NCBI GenBank assembly: GCA_037127315.1 | Contig: JBBBDQ010001271.1 | Location: 2,336,001-2,400,000, forward strand | DNA from: Ascarosepion bandense | Lineage: Eukaryota > Mollusca > Cephalopoda > Sepiida > Sepiidae | Length of the DNA stretch: 64,000 nucleotides | Direction: 5' to 3' | In this document: positions 21,915 through 32,359 of the stretch, piece after piece | Layout: each line of letters starts with the position of its first letter | Numbering within the stretch: the first letter of the stretch is position 1 | The notes under the pieces: generated by a model | Database searches by the model: none | Told to the model about the DNA's origin: nothing | What the model saw: the letters and a program-made list of their open reading frames with translations, nothing else | Position numbers and translations under genes: made by a program

Positions 21915-23040
21915 GAAACTATTGATTTTGTAGTATTGTATGCAAATTAGTAGACAAGTATAAATAGGGAATAATTGTAGAAGTAAGGGGAGAAAAACCC
22001 TGTTGTTACAAAGGACACAAAAAGCTGTGCTATGACTACTACTATGCACAAAAAAATGCAAAACATAACAGATTTATTAGCTGACATTCTGATAATCAAA
22101 ACCAAACTTCCGGTGATATTCCAGTATTAATTCAAAAGATAAAAGTCTTCACTTTTTAACAAAAGAGGAAATATATATAAACTGTAAGTGAAACTTTGAT
22201 ATTTTTTTATAAATATTTTATTATGAAGCATATAAATTTTCTCACTTTTCCTACAAAAGCCCTAGAGGGAGCCAATTCAATGGCAAGTCACTGAGAGCTG
22301 ATGGCTAGATGAATGAAGATTTGCTGTCAGAAGGGCATACAAAACTGATGAAAAGAGAATTCTTTCACAGATTCCTAATTCATTAATCTGTCATATTTAC
22401 CTTGTGATTATATATTGCATCCTATGCAGAACAGTACACAGCAGTAAGTGTTTTAAGGGGTGATTTAAATAAATGATTCCTTGTATCAAGTTATGTAGAA
22501 ACTGAAGCTAAGTAAAACATTCTTAAAAAAAAGAAACCTTAGCAAAATTATAAAAATAATTCTGTAAAAGTTTATTACTTCTGAAATGAAATCAGAAATG
22601 TTTAAAACAAAGAAACTCAAAATCCTGTCTTAAATATATATTCCAGTAATCACAGTATTTCATCAAACCTATCTCAAATAATCTGTTCATAATTTCAATT
22701 TTACGTGGATTAAAAATTTATTCATTTCTCGACTGAGACACTTCTAAAAAATTCATCAATGGCAAATAAAATTTATGCAAAAAGTTGAAAAATCTCATTA
22801 AAATTACCTATTTTTTTATATTGAGAATCAAAGTCATTTGTATGCAAAACCATTTCACAACAGTAAATAAACAGTCAAATGAGTTTGAAAAAAAAACAAA
22901 AAAATGCATAAAATGATAAAAACTAAGCTGATAAAATTAATAATTCATATACTGAAAATACAAGTTATATTTCAATGAACTCAGGATATACAAGTTTTGT
23001 AAAAAGGCTTGTTCCCTAGTTTCAAAAGTGGAAATTTCAA
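21915..23040. other. unannotated stretch
   Basis: AT-rich anonymous sequence. Short A-runs only. Confidence 0.5.
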
Positions 23041-23045
23041 CCTAA

Positions 23046-23125
23046 TATCATATCATTATCATTGTTTAATGTCCATTTCTATGCTAGCATGTGTTAGACG
23101 GGGTTTTCTTGAAGGCTTTTTCCAA
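23046..23125 (+). repeat. cephalopod-type interspersed repeat fragment
   Basis: ATTGTTTAATGTCCATTTCT, then ATGCTAGCATGTGTTAGACG resembles a motif (GTTTAACGTCC...CATGCTAGCATGGGTTGGACG) that I remember as very common in octopus and squid DNA. Recognition is from memory only. Confidence 0.45.
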
Positions 23126-23500
23126 GCCACCTGATTTTGTGTAAGGCCTGGATATAATCTCTTCTTTAAATTATATTTGATAAGCTGGATTCATGTTTTA
23201 TGTATTCTATCATCTGCAACTGAACCATCATGAAATATTGGAGCAAGTTTTATAGCTGTATGAATTTACTAACATTAACCAGTTTAGGATACTAGAAACT
23301 TAGTATTTTTATCAAGACATTATCTCTAGGAAGATTACATATCAAGGTTAGAAAGTTAGAACAAGAATATTCTGTTGATGATAATCATGTCAAAATTATG
23401 ATTATGATTTATGCAGGTAACACAACAGGGGATACTGTAGAGATACATCACTTATTTGTATGACTTTGTAAATGCCGTGTTTTGGTGCCTCATAATTTAA

Positions 23501-24293
23501 CAGAAAAAATAATGGATCACATTTCCATCAACAATTCTCTGCTCAAAAGCAAATGCATTTTTTAAAAGAACACACTTAATAAAAAATGAAATCTTTACAA
23601 CAATGTGGAGTATAAGATTTCCAAAAGAAAAAGAAATGAGTCACCATTAACTATTCCAAATGCCGGTCTGCATCCAAAGAATGTGATGCTGTGTATATAG
23701 TAGAATTGCATATTGTGTGTTACAAGATCCTTCTAAAAAATTAGACATTTAGACTGATTAAAAGCAGCAGCAAATGACAAATATCAGAATTGTCCACTTG
23801 GAAGGATCTTACAGTATTTACATTATTCAGACTATTGTCCTCATCTTTGTTGCCATTTGTACGATGTTTCGGCCATTGTATGCTCTGGTTTTCTTCAGGT
23901 GCTAGGAATTTCAAAACGAACCCTTTATTACAATCACTGGGTTATATGAACTCCATTCCTTCTGTAAAACCTCAATTGGAAGTCATGAGTTATCTCCCTC
24001 TAAGCCTGCAAGTTACTTGTTCACCGCTAGATGAGGGCAATAGTCCAAATAATGTAAATACTGTAAATACTACCTCATCTCATGAATATATACAAATATT
24101 GGAAAGGTCTTGTCTTCCATTAGGACAAGACCAGAACTATATCTCTTTACAAACCCAACAGAAATTTGTATAGATTGGCTATATCTTAATATACCTACCA
24201 TACACCTTTGGACTACCATATATTTTGATCCTTACAAAATTAGATTAACAGAGAGAACTTCCATTTCCTAGAAGCTTGTTGTTATAATAAAAT
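23501..24293 (-). repeat. unknown interspersed repeat, copy 2 (MITE-occupied)
   Basis: Reverse-complement partner of 12631-13112. It matches on both sides of the MITE at 23806-24098, proving that the MITE inserted into this repeat. The element family is unassigned. Confidence 0.8.
23806..24098. mobile_element. TTTACATTATT-type MITE with 8-9-bp TSD
   Basis: 293-bp insertion flanked by TTGGAAGG (23798-23805) and TTGGAAAGG (24099-24107). The uninterrupted site is seen at 12810-12818 in the inverted paralogue. The terminal inverted repeats read ACAGTATTTACATTATTCAG then ACTATTGTCCTCATC on the left, with the reverse complement (GATGAGGGCAATAGTCC, then AAATAATGTAAATACTGTAA) on the right. The right end carries about 30 extra bases. 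The interior includes TGTTTCGGCCATTGTATGCT. No coding capacity. The TSD length suggests hAT mobilisation. Relatives lie at 15530, 20785 and 53225. Confidence 0.85.
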
Positions 24294-24309
24294 AAGTATA
24301 TTCATCACA

Positions 24310-25285
24310 CACAATTGGATTTTAATAATAAAAATAATTTTCTCTAACATGGTAAAATGAGAAGAGGAGTTTAGAATGCTGTCTGAGTTTGGGTGCAGGA
24401 CTTATTTCAGACTTTATTTGTAATTAGAATTGCCATAGTGATTTTGGTGCCTGTTTCAAGCTATTAAATGCACATACAATGCCTTGATACAAGTTAATTA
24501 CTAGTGACTTTAAGACAGTAAAATTATCCTTGTAGTAGCACATCATATTATTTCTTTTGTCTTGCTTTCAAAGCATAAGCTGTTGGGAAATTTTGAATTC
24601 ATCTAATCAATATGCATTTACTAGAACAGTGTTACCTTTGCCTTGTGATTAACACAGTTACACATTTCCAACCAGTACCTGCTTATAGATAGCACTTCTT
24701 GAGTGATTATTATTGCTGGATGCTGAAAGAGTGGCATCATCAAAAAGTGATCCCACGGTTGAAAAACCTGGATGATGAAAAACAGCCGAAGAAAGAATTC
24801 TAACTTATTCCTGTGTTTCAACATTGAGACATAGACAGTTATTACTGGAAAAGCAAATAATGTCAAATAGGATTCCTCCAAATAGAATTTGTGAGAGTGG
24901 CCAGCTGACAAAATGGTTCCTATTTTATGGAGTCATAAATCCCAGCTCACGCTCATTTTGAACTGAAGTATTTTGGTTAAGACTGATTAGAAAGAGATGA
25001 GACTGACACTAAGTATTTTCAGCTGTCATTCCCAATTAAAAGGTCATTCTTCTACTATCCACTCATTTAAGGAGTATAATCCTATTTTGCTACAACAGTG
25101 CCATAGGTTCAAGCTTATGTAAATTATAAGAATTTAAAATCTTGATTCTTTTGGCAATTAGGTTGGTTCTCCCTACTTAATGGATTGACTCCTTCCTTTT
25201 ATTTAGTTTTCCATTGTATAAAGCTTAGTAAACACACACACACATACATATATATTATATCCATTTATACTTTATGATATGTCCT
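24310..25285. other. unannotated stretch
   Basis: No recognised gene or repeat. A short CA/TA run lies at 25230-25257. Confidence 0.5.
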
Positions 25286-25288
25286 GGA

Positions 25289-25293
<5 letters not shown>

Positions 25294-25329
<36 letters not shown>
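25294..25329. repeat. (TA)n microsatellite
   Basis: About 18 TA units. Confidence 0.95.
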
Positions 25330-25331
<2 letters not shown>

Positions 25332-25339
25332 TGCAAGGT

Positions 25340-25667
25340 TGTTAAGTAGAACAATTTAGTAAGTAGATGTAATGGACGGTACTCGTCATATGCAGTATCC
25401 TGAGACATAAGCGTAGTTAAAAGATATAGATCAATAGTCCTCAAGTAGAAGAGTGGTAGACCTCTAGTGGAAGACCAATAGACCTTTAATGGTAGATCTC
25501 TGGATGTCCTCGCCTTAGTCTATATTTATGGCTGACATCAGCCAATCACGTTCCAGTGAGGGGGAACCAAGGTGTATACATATTCATTACCTATTCATTA
25601 CATCACTTTACTAATTAAATGACAGAAATATAGAACAAAATTTATATGATTAGTGATTGTAATTCTA
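25340..25667 (+). mobile_element. possible solo LTR of a Copia-type element
   Basis: Begins TGTTAAGTAGAAC. It contains a CCAATCACG box and a TATA-like TATATTTATGG, and is followed at once by TTGGTACCAGAGG. That resembles the initiator-tRNA-Met primer-binding site of Copia-type elements (TTGGTATCAGAGC). It would be about 330 bp long. The expected CA 3' terminus is absent and there is no second LTR, so this is tentative. Confidence 0.35.
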
Positions 25668-25689
25668 TTGGTACCAGAGGGTGGGGTGA

Positions 25690-26435
25690 GAGCAGAGGCA
25701 AAAATGGAGACATTGAATGCTGTATTTGGATAATTAGTCTATTGTGTTAATATTTTGGTTATTTTCTTTCTGAATAAAGAAGGACTTAACTGCTCCTGGC
25801 AGAAATGGAATTGGAGGAGATAAGATGGGCACTATGTACTGAATTAACTTTGAATACATTGTTGGTTAAATTTGCAGCAGAACACAGACTCAAAAAGTGT
25901 ATAACAAGAGATATTGTTTTGCATTAATGAATCATTAACCCTTCTTTGTTTTTGCATCACAAAAGGAAAAACAAATGACTTAATTTTGAAAATTCCCTTA
26001 ATTTTAGTGTGAATAAAATTACATTGAAAAAAAAAACATGATTTAAGAATACAGCAGTTGTTTATGGACCCTGACAAAATGAAAAAATGTCTACCAGTTT
26101 ATCCGTGATGATGCGTTAGAAATTTAATACAAGAGGAAATATTTCATGAAAATGATTCATAGAAGTATCCTATTAGAAGATTTACAGTCTTCAGAAAGAA
26201 CAATTAATCAAGACTTGTATATTTCAACAGTAACTCCACTTATTATAGTTTGAAGTCAAATAGATGGCAAAAGATTATGATACACAAACATGTTCCTGTT
26301 GAGAGAAGCATTTTTCATAATAGAATGATTAATCGATATGAACATCAAAATGAAAAATTTAGAAGAAAACAGGGAAATATATTAAACTCTTTATTCTCCT
26401 CTATACAAATTACAAGTTATCTGTTCAATTTTAAA
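25690..26435. other. unannotated stretch
   Basis: No gene recognised. Confidence 0.5.
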
Positions 26436-26439
26436 AAAC

Positions 26440-27010
26440 TTCTTCATGTGCAATGTCCTTTCAGGACAAAGGCAACTATGGACTTCCACTTGCTCCTATC
26501 CCTTGTTGCTCATACCTTTTTTCCTGGTATCTCACCCAAACTCTGCTCCACTATCCACTTGCTCAAGCCCATCAAGTATGTCTTGTGCTGCTTTCATATG
26601 TCTCTCTTTCCCTTTATCCATCCTGTGAATATTACATTCTCCAAGCCCTTCTTCCTCATTACATATCCAAGAAACCTCAGCTCTCTGTTTCTGATGCTAA
26701 GTTTAAGTTTCCTTTTCATCTGCATCCTCTCCCAAACCTTGTCGTTGATGACATGTTCAGTTCATGGTATCCTAAGCATCCTTCTGTAGAACCACATTTT
26801 TGTTACTTTGCATCTCTCCTTCATCTGTGAGGGTATTGTCCAGTATCAGCTGCCGTATAGGACAGAGATTACATAACAGCAAGTACTCTTTTCTTTGTTT
26901 TGAATGAAAACTTCCTATCTCTCAATACTCTGCTTAGCTTTTGAAATGCATCCTTGGCTATGCCAATGTGCCTTCAGATCTCAGTGTTGCACACCCAATT
27001 CTTTTCAAAT
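26440..27010 (-). mobile_element. RTE-like LINE 3' end
   Basis: Minus strand, from the 3' terminus at TGTCCTTTCAGGACAAAGGC (26453) back to the AKDAF region near 26990. The coding strand shows homologues of the IRKR...LGYVMRK, the IP-W-H-V (26740-26780) and the LLYGS-TI segments in the order seen at 5243-5850. Stops and indels interrupt it. The long open frame on the opposite strand (26250-26789) is an antisense by-product. Confidence 0.75.
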
Positions 27011-27014
27011 TTAT

Positions 27015-27635
27015 TCATCATATATAATCTAGTAAAATGAATGAATCAGCTATGATGTCATGATTCAATTTGATTAATCAAAAATGAGTTTTTAGAATAT
27101 ATCATGTTTTCTAGCTCAGATAATACTTAAAGAAAATATTATTAAAAGAACTACTGGTTGAACATATTAATAAAATTTTAATTAAATTCTATATTTTCTT
27201 TAACACTTAAATAATATATATCAAACTATAAGTTTAATTATGAGTATTCATTATTTTCTTTGGATGTTAACATTTAATTTTTCCTCCTGAATTTCATTTG
27301 TTGGCTAACAACATTGTTATGGTGCCCTCCTACAAGGAATGAAGTCTTTCTCTTGTTTTATGTGTGATTACCTGCGTGACTTCCGGAGAGTAGTTAATGA
27401 AGGCAATTAACAACAACTACTAGTCAGGCAATAAGAAGCATAATAATACCTTCAGACTTGCTTATTTCTATATTACTTATTATTAACACTTTCTTTGAAT
27501 ATCTTGTTTCTTGTTATATTAATATACTGTTTTGAACCTACCTCCTGTGTTCTGTGTCTTACTTTTGGCACAAACTGGTCACTATACTTTGCATTGAAGT
27601 TTCACCACAACTCCACAACAAATTGGTGACAAAGA
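27015..27635. other. unannotated stretch
   Basis: AT-rich at first, then more balanced near 27300-27600. No gene or repeat recognised. Confidence 0.5.
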
Positions 27636-28030
27636 TCCACAACAAACATGTTGAAACACAGGTTCTTGTCTGATCACCAATGTCAAGCAATATGACGGTG
27701 CTGTAAACCTGGATATATAATTGGTATAATAGATAATAGCTCAGAACTGGAAATCAGAGACTGAGTTTCAATTCCAGTTGCATTTGTTATATTCACTTAA
27801 GTTTACAGCCACATCACAATGAAGCAACAGTTCCCATACAATCACCAAAGTTAAGCAACATCAAATCTGGTCAGTTTCTATATTGGCAACCACTTAGGAA
27901 TACCAGCTGCTATAAGCTTTGATGTATAGATGGTGTAATTGATACAGCTTATATTCACTTATGTGCAAATATCATTGGGAATGGCATACATTCACCTATT
28001 CTCCTCGGGTTAATTAGATGAACAAGTATC
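27636..28030 (+). mobile_element. composite SINE with 5S rRNA and tRNA-like heads (two units)
   Basis: Unit A starts with a 5S-derived segment (CATGTTGAAACACAGGTTCT, then TGTCTGATCACCAATGTCAA) that has an internal deletion and ends GGTGCTGTAAACC. It continues into a tRNA-like block (CTCAGAACTGGAAATCAGAG, then TTTCAATTCCAG) shared with the SINE at 31135. Unit B (27801-27919) is a nearly full-length 5S-like segment of 119 bp, followed by a linker in which the tRNA-like block is deleted and a tail with TGTGCAAATATCATTGGGAA. A chimeric 5S + tRNA head is known in AmnSINE1, so the architecture has precedent. Both units are decayed and lack an intact internal promoter. Confidence 0.75.
27801..27919 (+). 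pseudogene. 5S rRNA-derived sequence
   Basis: Across 119 bp the sequence follows metazoan 5S rRNA: TTTACAGCC at the start, AATCACCAAAGTTAAGCAAC in the internal control region, TCTGGTCAGT, CCACTTAGGAATACCAG and CTGCTATAAGCTT at the end. Many differences are C-to-T or G-to-A at positions that are CG in 5S genes, as expected from decay of methylated CpG. It is part of the composite SINE, not a functional gene. Confidence 0.75.
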
Positions 28031-28261
28031 AGTAAATCCTGATTTCCAAAATACTCTCTTTAAATAACACACAAAAACAAAGCAATTCTTTTATTTATTA
28101 TATTTTCTTGTGTCAAATCATTCCATTTCTATTTTTTTGAATGTATTTCCATTTAAAAAATTTGTTTACAAATAATTATTTAATAATTTAATTTTCATCA
28201 AATTTCTTTCTGTTTCTCAATATTTTTAACTAGTTTACTCATAGCATAAAAAATGATGGTG

Positions 28262-28740
28262 GAATTTTTTTTTAATCATTTTACCACAAGCAAGGCGGTA
28301 CTGCCACTGATGTGCAAGGGGATACATAAGAGTAACAGTTTAGACAAGAGGAGAGTGAAGAGGAAGACGGACCAGTTACAGAGGGTGTCAGAGAAAGAGC
28401 AAGAGAAGGATGGAAACACAGGTGTGAAGACAGTTGCGAAGGTAGGGAGAAAGGAAAAAAACAAGATACACAGGGTGATGTAGAAAGAACTGGAGTCAAG
28501 TGAATAAGAGATGGGAATTCACTTTGCATTTAAATTCCTGGTGGTTGTAGCCATCAGGAAAGCAAGTATACGAAAGGGAGTTCCACAAGTGGGAAGTGTG
28601 AGAAAAGAAGCTACTAAAGTAGAAGTTGCAATTACATTTGATTATTCTAACTGTAAATGGGTGGGACCTTGTTGCCAGTTTGGTTGCACAAATGAATTCT
28701 TGTGGTGGGGGCACCAGTGACTTAAATAATTTTGAAATTA
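28262..28740 (-). mobile_element. Jockey/I-like LINE 3' end
   Basis: Minus strand, with the A tail as T(10) at 28266. The 3' UTR ends CCCCTTGCACATCAGTGG then CAGTACCGCCTTGCTTGTGG. The coding part reads SHPFTVRIIKCNCNFYFSSF, then SHLWNSLSYTCFPDGYNHQE, then FKCKVNSHLL and a stop. Truncated at its 5' end near 28740 (PPPQEF). This copy and the one at 60145 share a longer 3' UTR than the 16780 copy, so they form a subfamily. Confidence 0.85.
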
Positions 28741-28827
28741 CAATGAGTATATTTCCTGCATGAGGAGCCTATTGTTAGAAAAATACCTACTTTTTAAATT
28801 TTTATCTAAAGAAAGCACAAAAATAAA

Positions 28828-28842
28828 ATAAATATAAAGTAA
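28828..28842. repeat. 15-bp direct repeat, left of Helitron copy 2
   Basis: ATAAATATAAAGTAA, identical to 29557-29571 on the other side of the element. Confidence 0.85.
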
Positions 28843-29556
28843 CTAGTAGTATAATACGGCGTTGCTCGGGTGTAATGAAAGCTTTAAAACTAATCCATGA
28901 TCCTAAGGCTCAGACTCTTTGGACATTGGCATGAAAGGCTAAAAAGCAATAGTTGTTTCTAGTTAAAGCAAAACTGTAGACTGAAAGAAAAATGAATGGA
29001 TGTAAGTCAAATTTTGATTTCCTGGTATCGATATCAAATAAGTTTTGAAGGCTAAACAAGTCCACTGAGTAAATGGTATCATGGCTGAGACTAAGAACTA
29101 CATACCTATTCAGAGCCAAACCCAAAGCAAAAACTAAAATAAAAGGTTTGAAAAAAAAATACAGGCAGATAAACAGACACACACAAACATCTTGCCTTTT
29201 ATATATATATATATATATAATCAATTTTCTGCACTATTGTAAGAACTGCAACCTAGAAACTTCTGAATATCATTTCTTATGTCTTTGTCTATGAGCGTAT
29301 CAAATTTGATTAAAATCAGACCACTCCTTCTATAACCCGATCTTTTTGATTAATGATTTTTGATATTTATCAGGGGTACCTTGACACAAAACCTAGCTAA
29401 GAACACTCGCAGACGCTTATAGTACAACTGTGTAAATTTTCAAGAAAATCGGTTCAGCCATTTCGGAGTCTATAGGTAATGGACACACACACACACAGAC
29501 ACACTCACACACAAATACACACACACACAGACAAAGTTCCATTTATAAATAAGTTT
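28843..29556 (-). mobile_element. non-autonomous Helitron-like element, copy 2
   Basis: Inverted relative to the better-bounded copy at 61399-61945. The CTAG terminus is at 28843-28846, preceded (in element direction) by ACACCCGAGCAACGCC, a decayed hairpin. Shared blocks include TTAGTTTTAAAGCTTTCATT, GATTTCCTGGTATCGATA (+ strand), AAATCGGTTCAGCCATTTCG and ACAAAGTTCCATTTATAAAT at the 5' end. It carries about 160 bp (29038-29198) that copy 1 lacks. The expected TC 5' end is not preserved. No Rep/helicase coding sequence. Confidence 0.75.
29484..29530. repeat. (CA)n within Helitron 5' region
   Basis: Imperfect CA array equivalent to the TG array at 61431-61467 of the other copy. Confidence 0.9.
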
Positions 29557-29574
29557 ATAAATATAAAGTAATGT

Positions 29575-30330
29575 ACCAGTAACCTGTTCTCACTAGTTAC
29601 TAAAGAGTCATTCCATTGTTATGATAATGCTAACTATGTTTACTTACTGTACAAAAAATACCTTCTGTTACTATAAAAACAGAATATCTAATTAGAAATT
29701 TGTGGAGATGAGTCTGCCTGACTGATACATATCTAAAGTAATATAGTGTTTTATATTATAGAATAGATTAAAGTTCTCAAGAAGAATGTTATTTCAACCA
29801 TTAATTTCCCCTGAGATGAAACCTGAAGAGATTAGTAGAAGATTAAGTGAGCTTGGCTGTAGTTGTACAACACCCACCTCTTGGCAGAGATAAACATCTC
29901 AGAGATAATTTGGCTCCTTTGAATAAAATATGATATACCAACCTCATAACTAGTTACACCTTGTCTTGCTTTGGGTGACTACACAGCTAAGTTGCTGGTT
30001 TTACAGTTATTTAACTTCTATTTCTTTTAATTTAATGCTTAACCACCAAAAATAATGCCAATTTAACCCTTGATCTTAAGATAAGAAACTCATATTTTAA
30101 AGAGTATAAAATGAAAATAAAGTAAAAACATGTCTGTGAAATTTGCTCTTGATTAAGAAACATATGCTACCCAAAACTTTGATATATTTTTCACAAAGGC
30201 AAATTTGTAAGTGTACTGATTTTGATCCTCACAAAGTGCTATACTTCTGTAGCTCTGTGCCAGAAAATTTTACTAAATACTTTAAATGCCTTGCCATAAA
30301 TCAAGCTTAACCTCGCAACAAGTTACATGT
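29575..30330. other. unannotated stretch
   Basis: No gene. Bases 30190-30310 resemble 30825-30950 (GTGTAGTGATTTTGATC..., then TAAATATTTTGGATGCC-like), giving weak direct repeats on either side of an RTE-like LINE fragment. Confidence 0.4.
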
Positions 30331-30334
30331 CTTC

Positions 30335-30765
30335 TTTTATATCCTGTGTCCCTTTGGGACATAAGTGATCATGGCTTTCCTCATCTTCCTGTTCATTGTA
30401 TTTCTTATTAAGTTTTGTCTTTTTGTTATTTTTCCCCAAATGCTGTTCTATCATCCATTTACTCAAGCTCATCAAGTATGTTATATGCTGCTTTCATCTG
30501 TCCTTTTCCCTCAATCTTTCCTGTGATTATTACATTTTCTAAGCCCTCCTTTCTCAGTACATGCCCCAGAAATTTTGATTGCTCCTTCCTGATGTTAAGT
30601 TTAAGATTCCTTTTTGTTTTCATTTTTTTCAAAAACCTTCACATGCTTGGTCCATGGTATCTTCAGCATCTTTCTGTAGAAACACATCTATTGCTTCAAG
30701 TTTCTTCTTCATCTTTGAGAGACTGACTAGCATTTGCTGCCATACAGAAGGAAAGATAGCCTGTT
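30335..30765 (-). mobile_element. RTE-like LINE 3' end
   Basis: Minus strand. The terminus is seen as TTTTATATCCTGTGTCCCTT on the + strand. The IP-W-KH (30640-30660), MKTK, LGHVLRK (30555) and C-terminal segments follow the order of the 5243-5850 copy. Broken by stops. Confidence 0.75.
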
Positions 30766-31134
30766 AATAAATTTGATTAACAATGATTACTTCATGACTG
30801 AAGCATTGTGCCACACTTATTAAAAAATATTTTAGGCTCATTGATAAGTGTAGTGATTTTGATCTTTACTAGATGTCCTAATTATGCATTTTCATGCATG
30901 AAAAGTTAAGCTCAGTAAATATTTTGGATGCCTCACCATAGAGCAATATGTTTTACAGAGTAAGTTTGTTTGTCAGTGAGTACTCCACAACTGTTATCTT
31001 GTGCCATACTAGTAACTATATTAGCTTTTTTGTTATGAACCAATGGTGAAAAATACAGTCTTGTAGATATTAATGATTACAATGAGTTTAATCCACACCA
31101 GGTACTTCACATCTGTTGCTTTGTAACTTTCCTA

Positions 31135-31436
31135 CACGGGTGTCGGGCAGTGGATATCAACTCTGAACGAGAAATCGGAGAGCTGAGTTTGAATTCCAGT
31201 TGAATTCCTTGCATTCACTTGCACACAAATACCCTTGGGAAAGGTATTAATCTTTTTTTCTCTCCAGTTATGGGTTAAATAATAAGACAAATTGGGTTCT
31301 ATAGCCTTAGCTGGCAACCAGTCTACTGCAGAAAGCAATGGCAACCTACTGCAGGATAATCTTCTGCCCAGTCAGTCATGTCTCTTTCAAAACATGATCG
31401 ACCAAAGCATGTGTCACATATGGCACTGAACTGATC
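31135..31436 (+). mobile_element. SINE (tRNA/5S family), full-length reference copy
   Basis: The head GGGCAGTGGATATCAACTCT plus GAGTTTGAATTCCAG gives box-A-like and box-B-like motifs spaced as in a tRNA (Asp/Glu-like). The body has ACACAAATACCCTTGGGAAA, CTATAGCCTTAGCTGGCAAC and GCAACCTACTGCAGGATAAT. The end is GGCACTGAACTGA. It shares its head with the 5S-bearing unit at 27636 but has no 5S segment itself. No A tail is visible. Related copies or fragments: 13117, 19644, 19948, 43401, 45962, 55958 and 59535. Confidence 0.85.
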
Positions 31437-31439
31437 CCA

Positions 31440-32085
31440 CAATAGAGCAAAAACTGGAAATCTATTGCAGACTATTATTATTGCAGAGAATTAAGTCTTC
31501 CCTGTGGCCTTATTCCAGACAAATGTCAGTAGATAACTTTAATTCCTGTCTTGTACAAAGGCAGGTTAAATACTGAAAAATATTGATTATCTTATAATTG
31601 TTTGGTCTTAATTTTTATTTTCTGTGTCAAGTTCTAGGAAATATATTTTATATCAGTTTTACTATTAAACATGTACTGCACAAATTTGTCATGAGTTGCA
31701 ACCATGAGGAGGTTTTCAGATGTAACAGAATCACAACATGAGGCATGGGTACTTTGTTGTGTTGCATATGAACAGCTTTTCATTTCATTTCTGTACAGAA
31801 AAGGATTTTATAAAAATATAGCATAATACACAGTGCCTCTTTAAAAGTTATTTAAATAATGGAAGATAATAAAATTATAACAATCATGATAAAAATGTTT
31901 TCTATTATTGAGTGCCTCAAAGTCATTGAAATGGTTGTCTTATCCCATTAGTTTCAAGCAAGATTCAATTTTCGTATTTTTATCTGATGTTGATATCATT
32001 CCATATACTTTCTGAAGTTTTTTTTATCTTTCATTACTCCTTTGAAGTTTATCTGTATAAGCCACCTAATATCTACCAGCATCTG
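31440..32085. other. unannotated stretch
   Basis: No gene or repeat recognised. Confidence 0.5.
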
Positions 32086-32089
32086 TTTA

Positions 32090-32228
32090 GATCTATCTCT
32101 CTTTCTCAACCTACTAAGCTCTATCTATATATCTGTTTGTTTCAATCTGGTTATATCTCTCTATCTCAATCTGGTCATACTTATTTTTCTATCTCAATTT
32201 AGGCATAATTATCTATTTCAACCTCTTC

Positions 32229-32267
<39 letters not shown>

Positions 32268-32355
32268 CAATCTGGTCATATATATTTATCTGTCTATCTC
32301 AATTTGATCATATCTATTTACTTATCTATCTACTTCAATCTGGTCATATCTAACT
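32090..32355. repeat. tetranucleotide (ATCT)n with a diverged higher-order unit
   Basis: A perfect ATCT core lies at 32234-32267. Around it, CTATCTCAATCTGGTCATA and variants recur about seven times at irregular spacing, showing expansion of a 19-25-bp unit that itself arose from TCTA repeats. Confidence 0.85.
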
Positions 32356-32359
32356 ATGT

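Noticed and set aside
23790..24173. 127-codon plus-strand open frame
   Set aside because: It lies almost entirely within a non-coding MITE and its target. No protein motif.
26250..26789. 179-codon open frame on the plus strand, the longest in the window
   Set aside because: It is largely antisense to an RTE-like LINE 3' end. The sense strand gives the LINE motifs.
27801..27919. Functional 5S rRNA gene
   Set aside because: Too many substitutions in the internal control region and stems, no T-run terminator directly after it, and SINE context on both sides.
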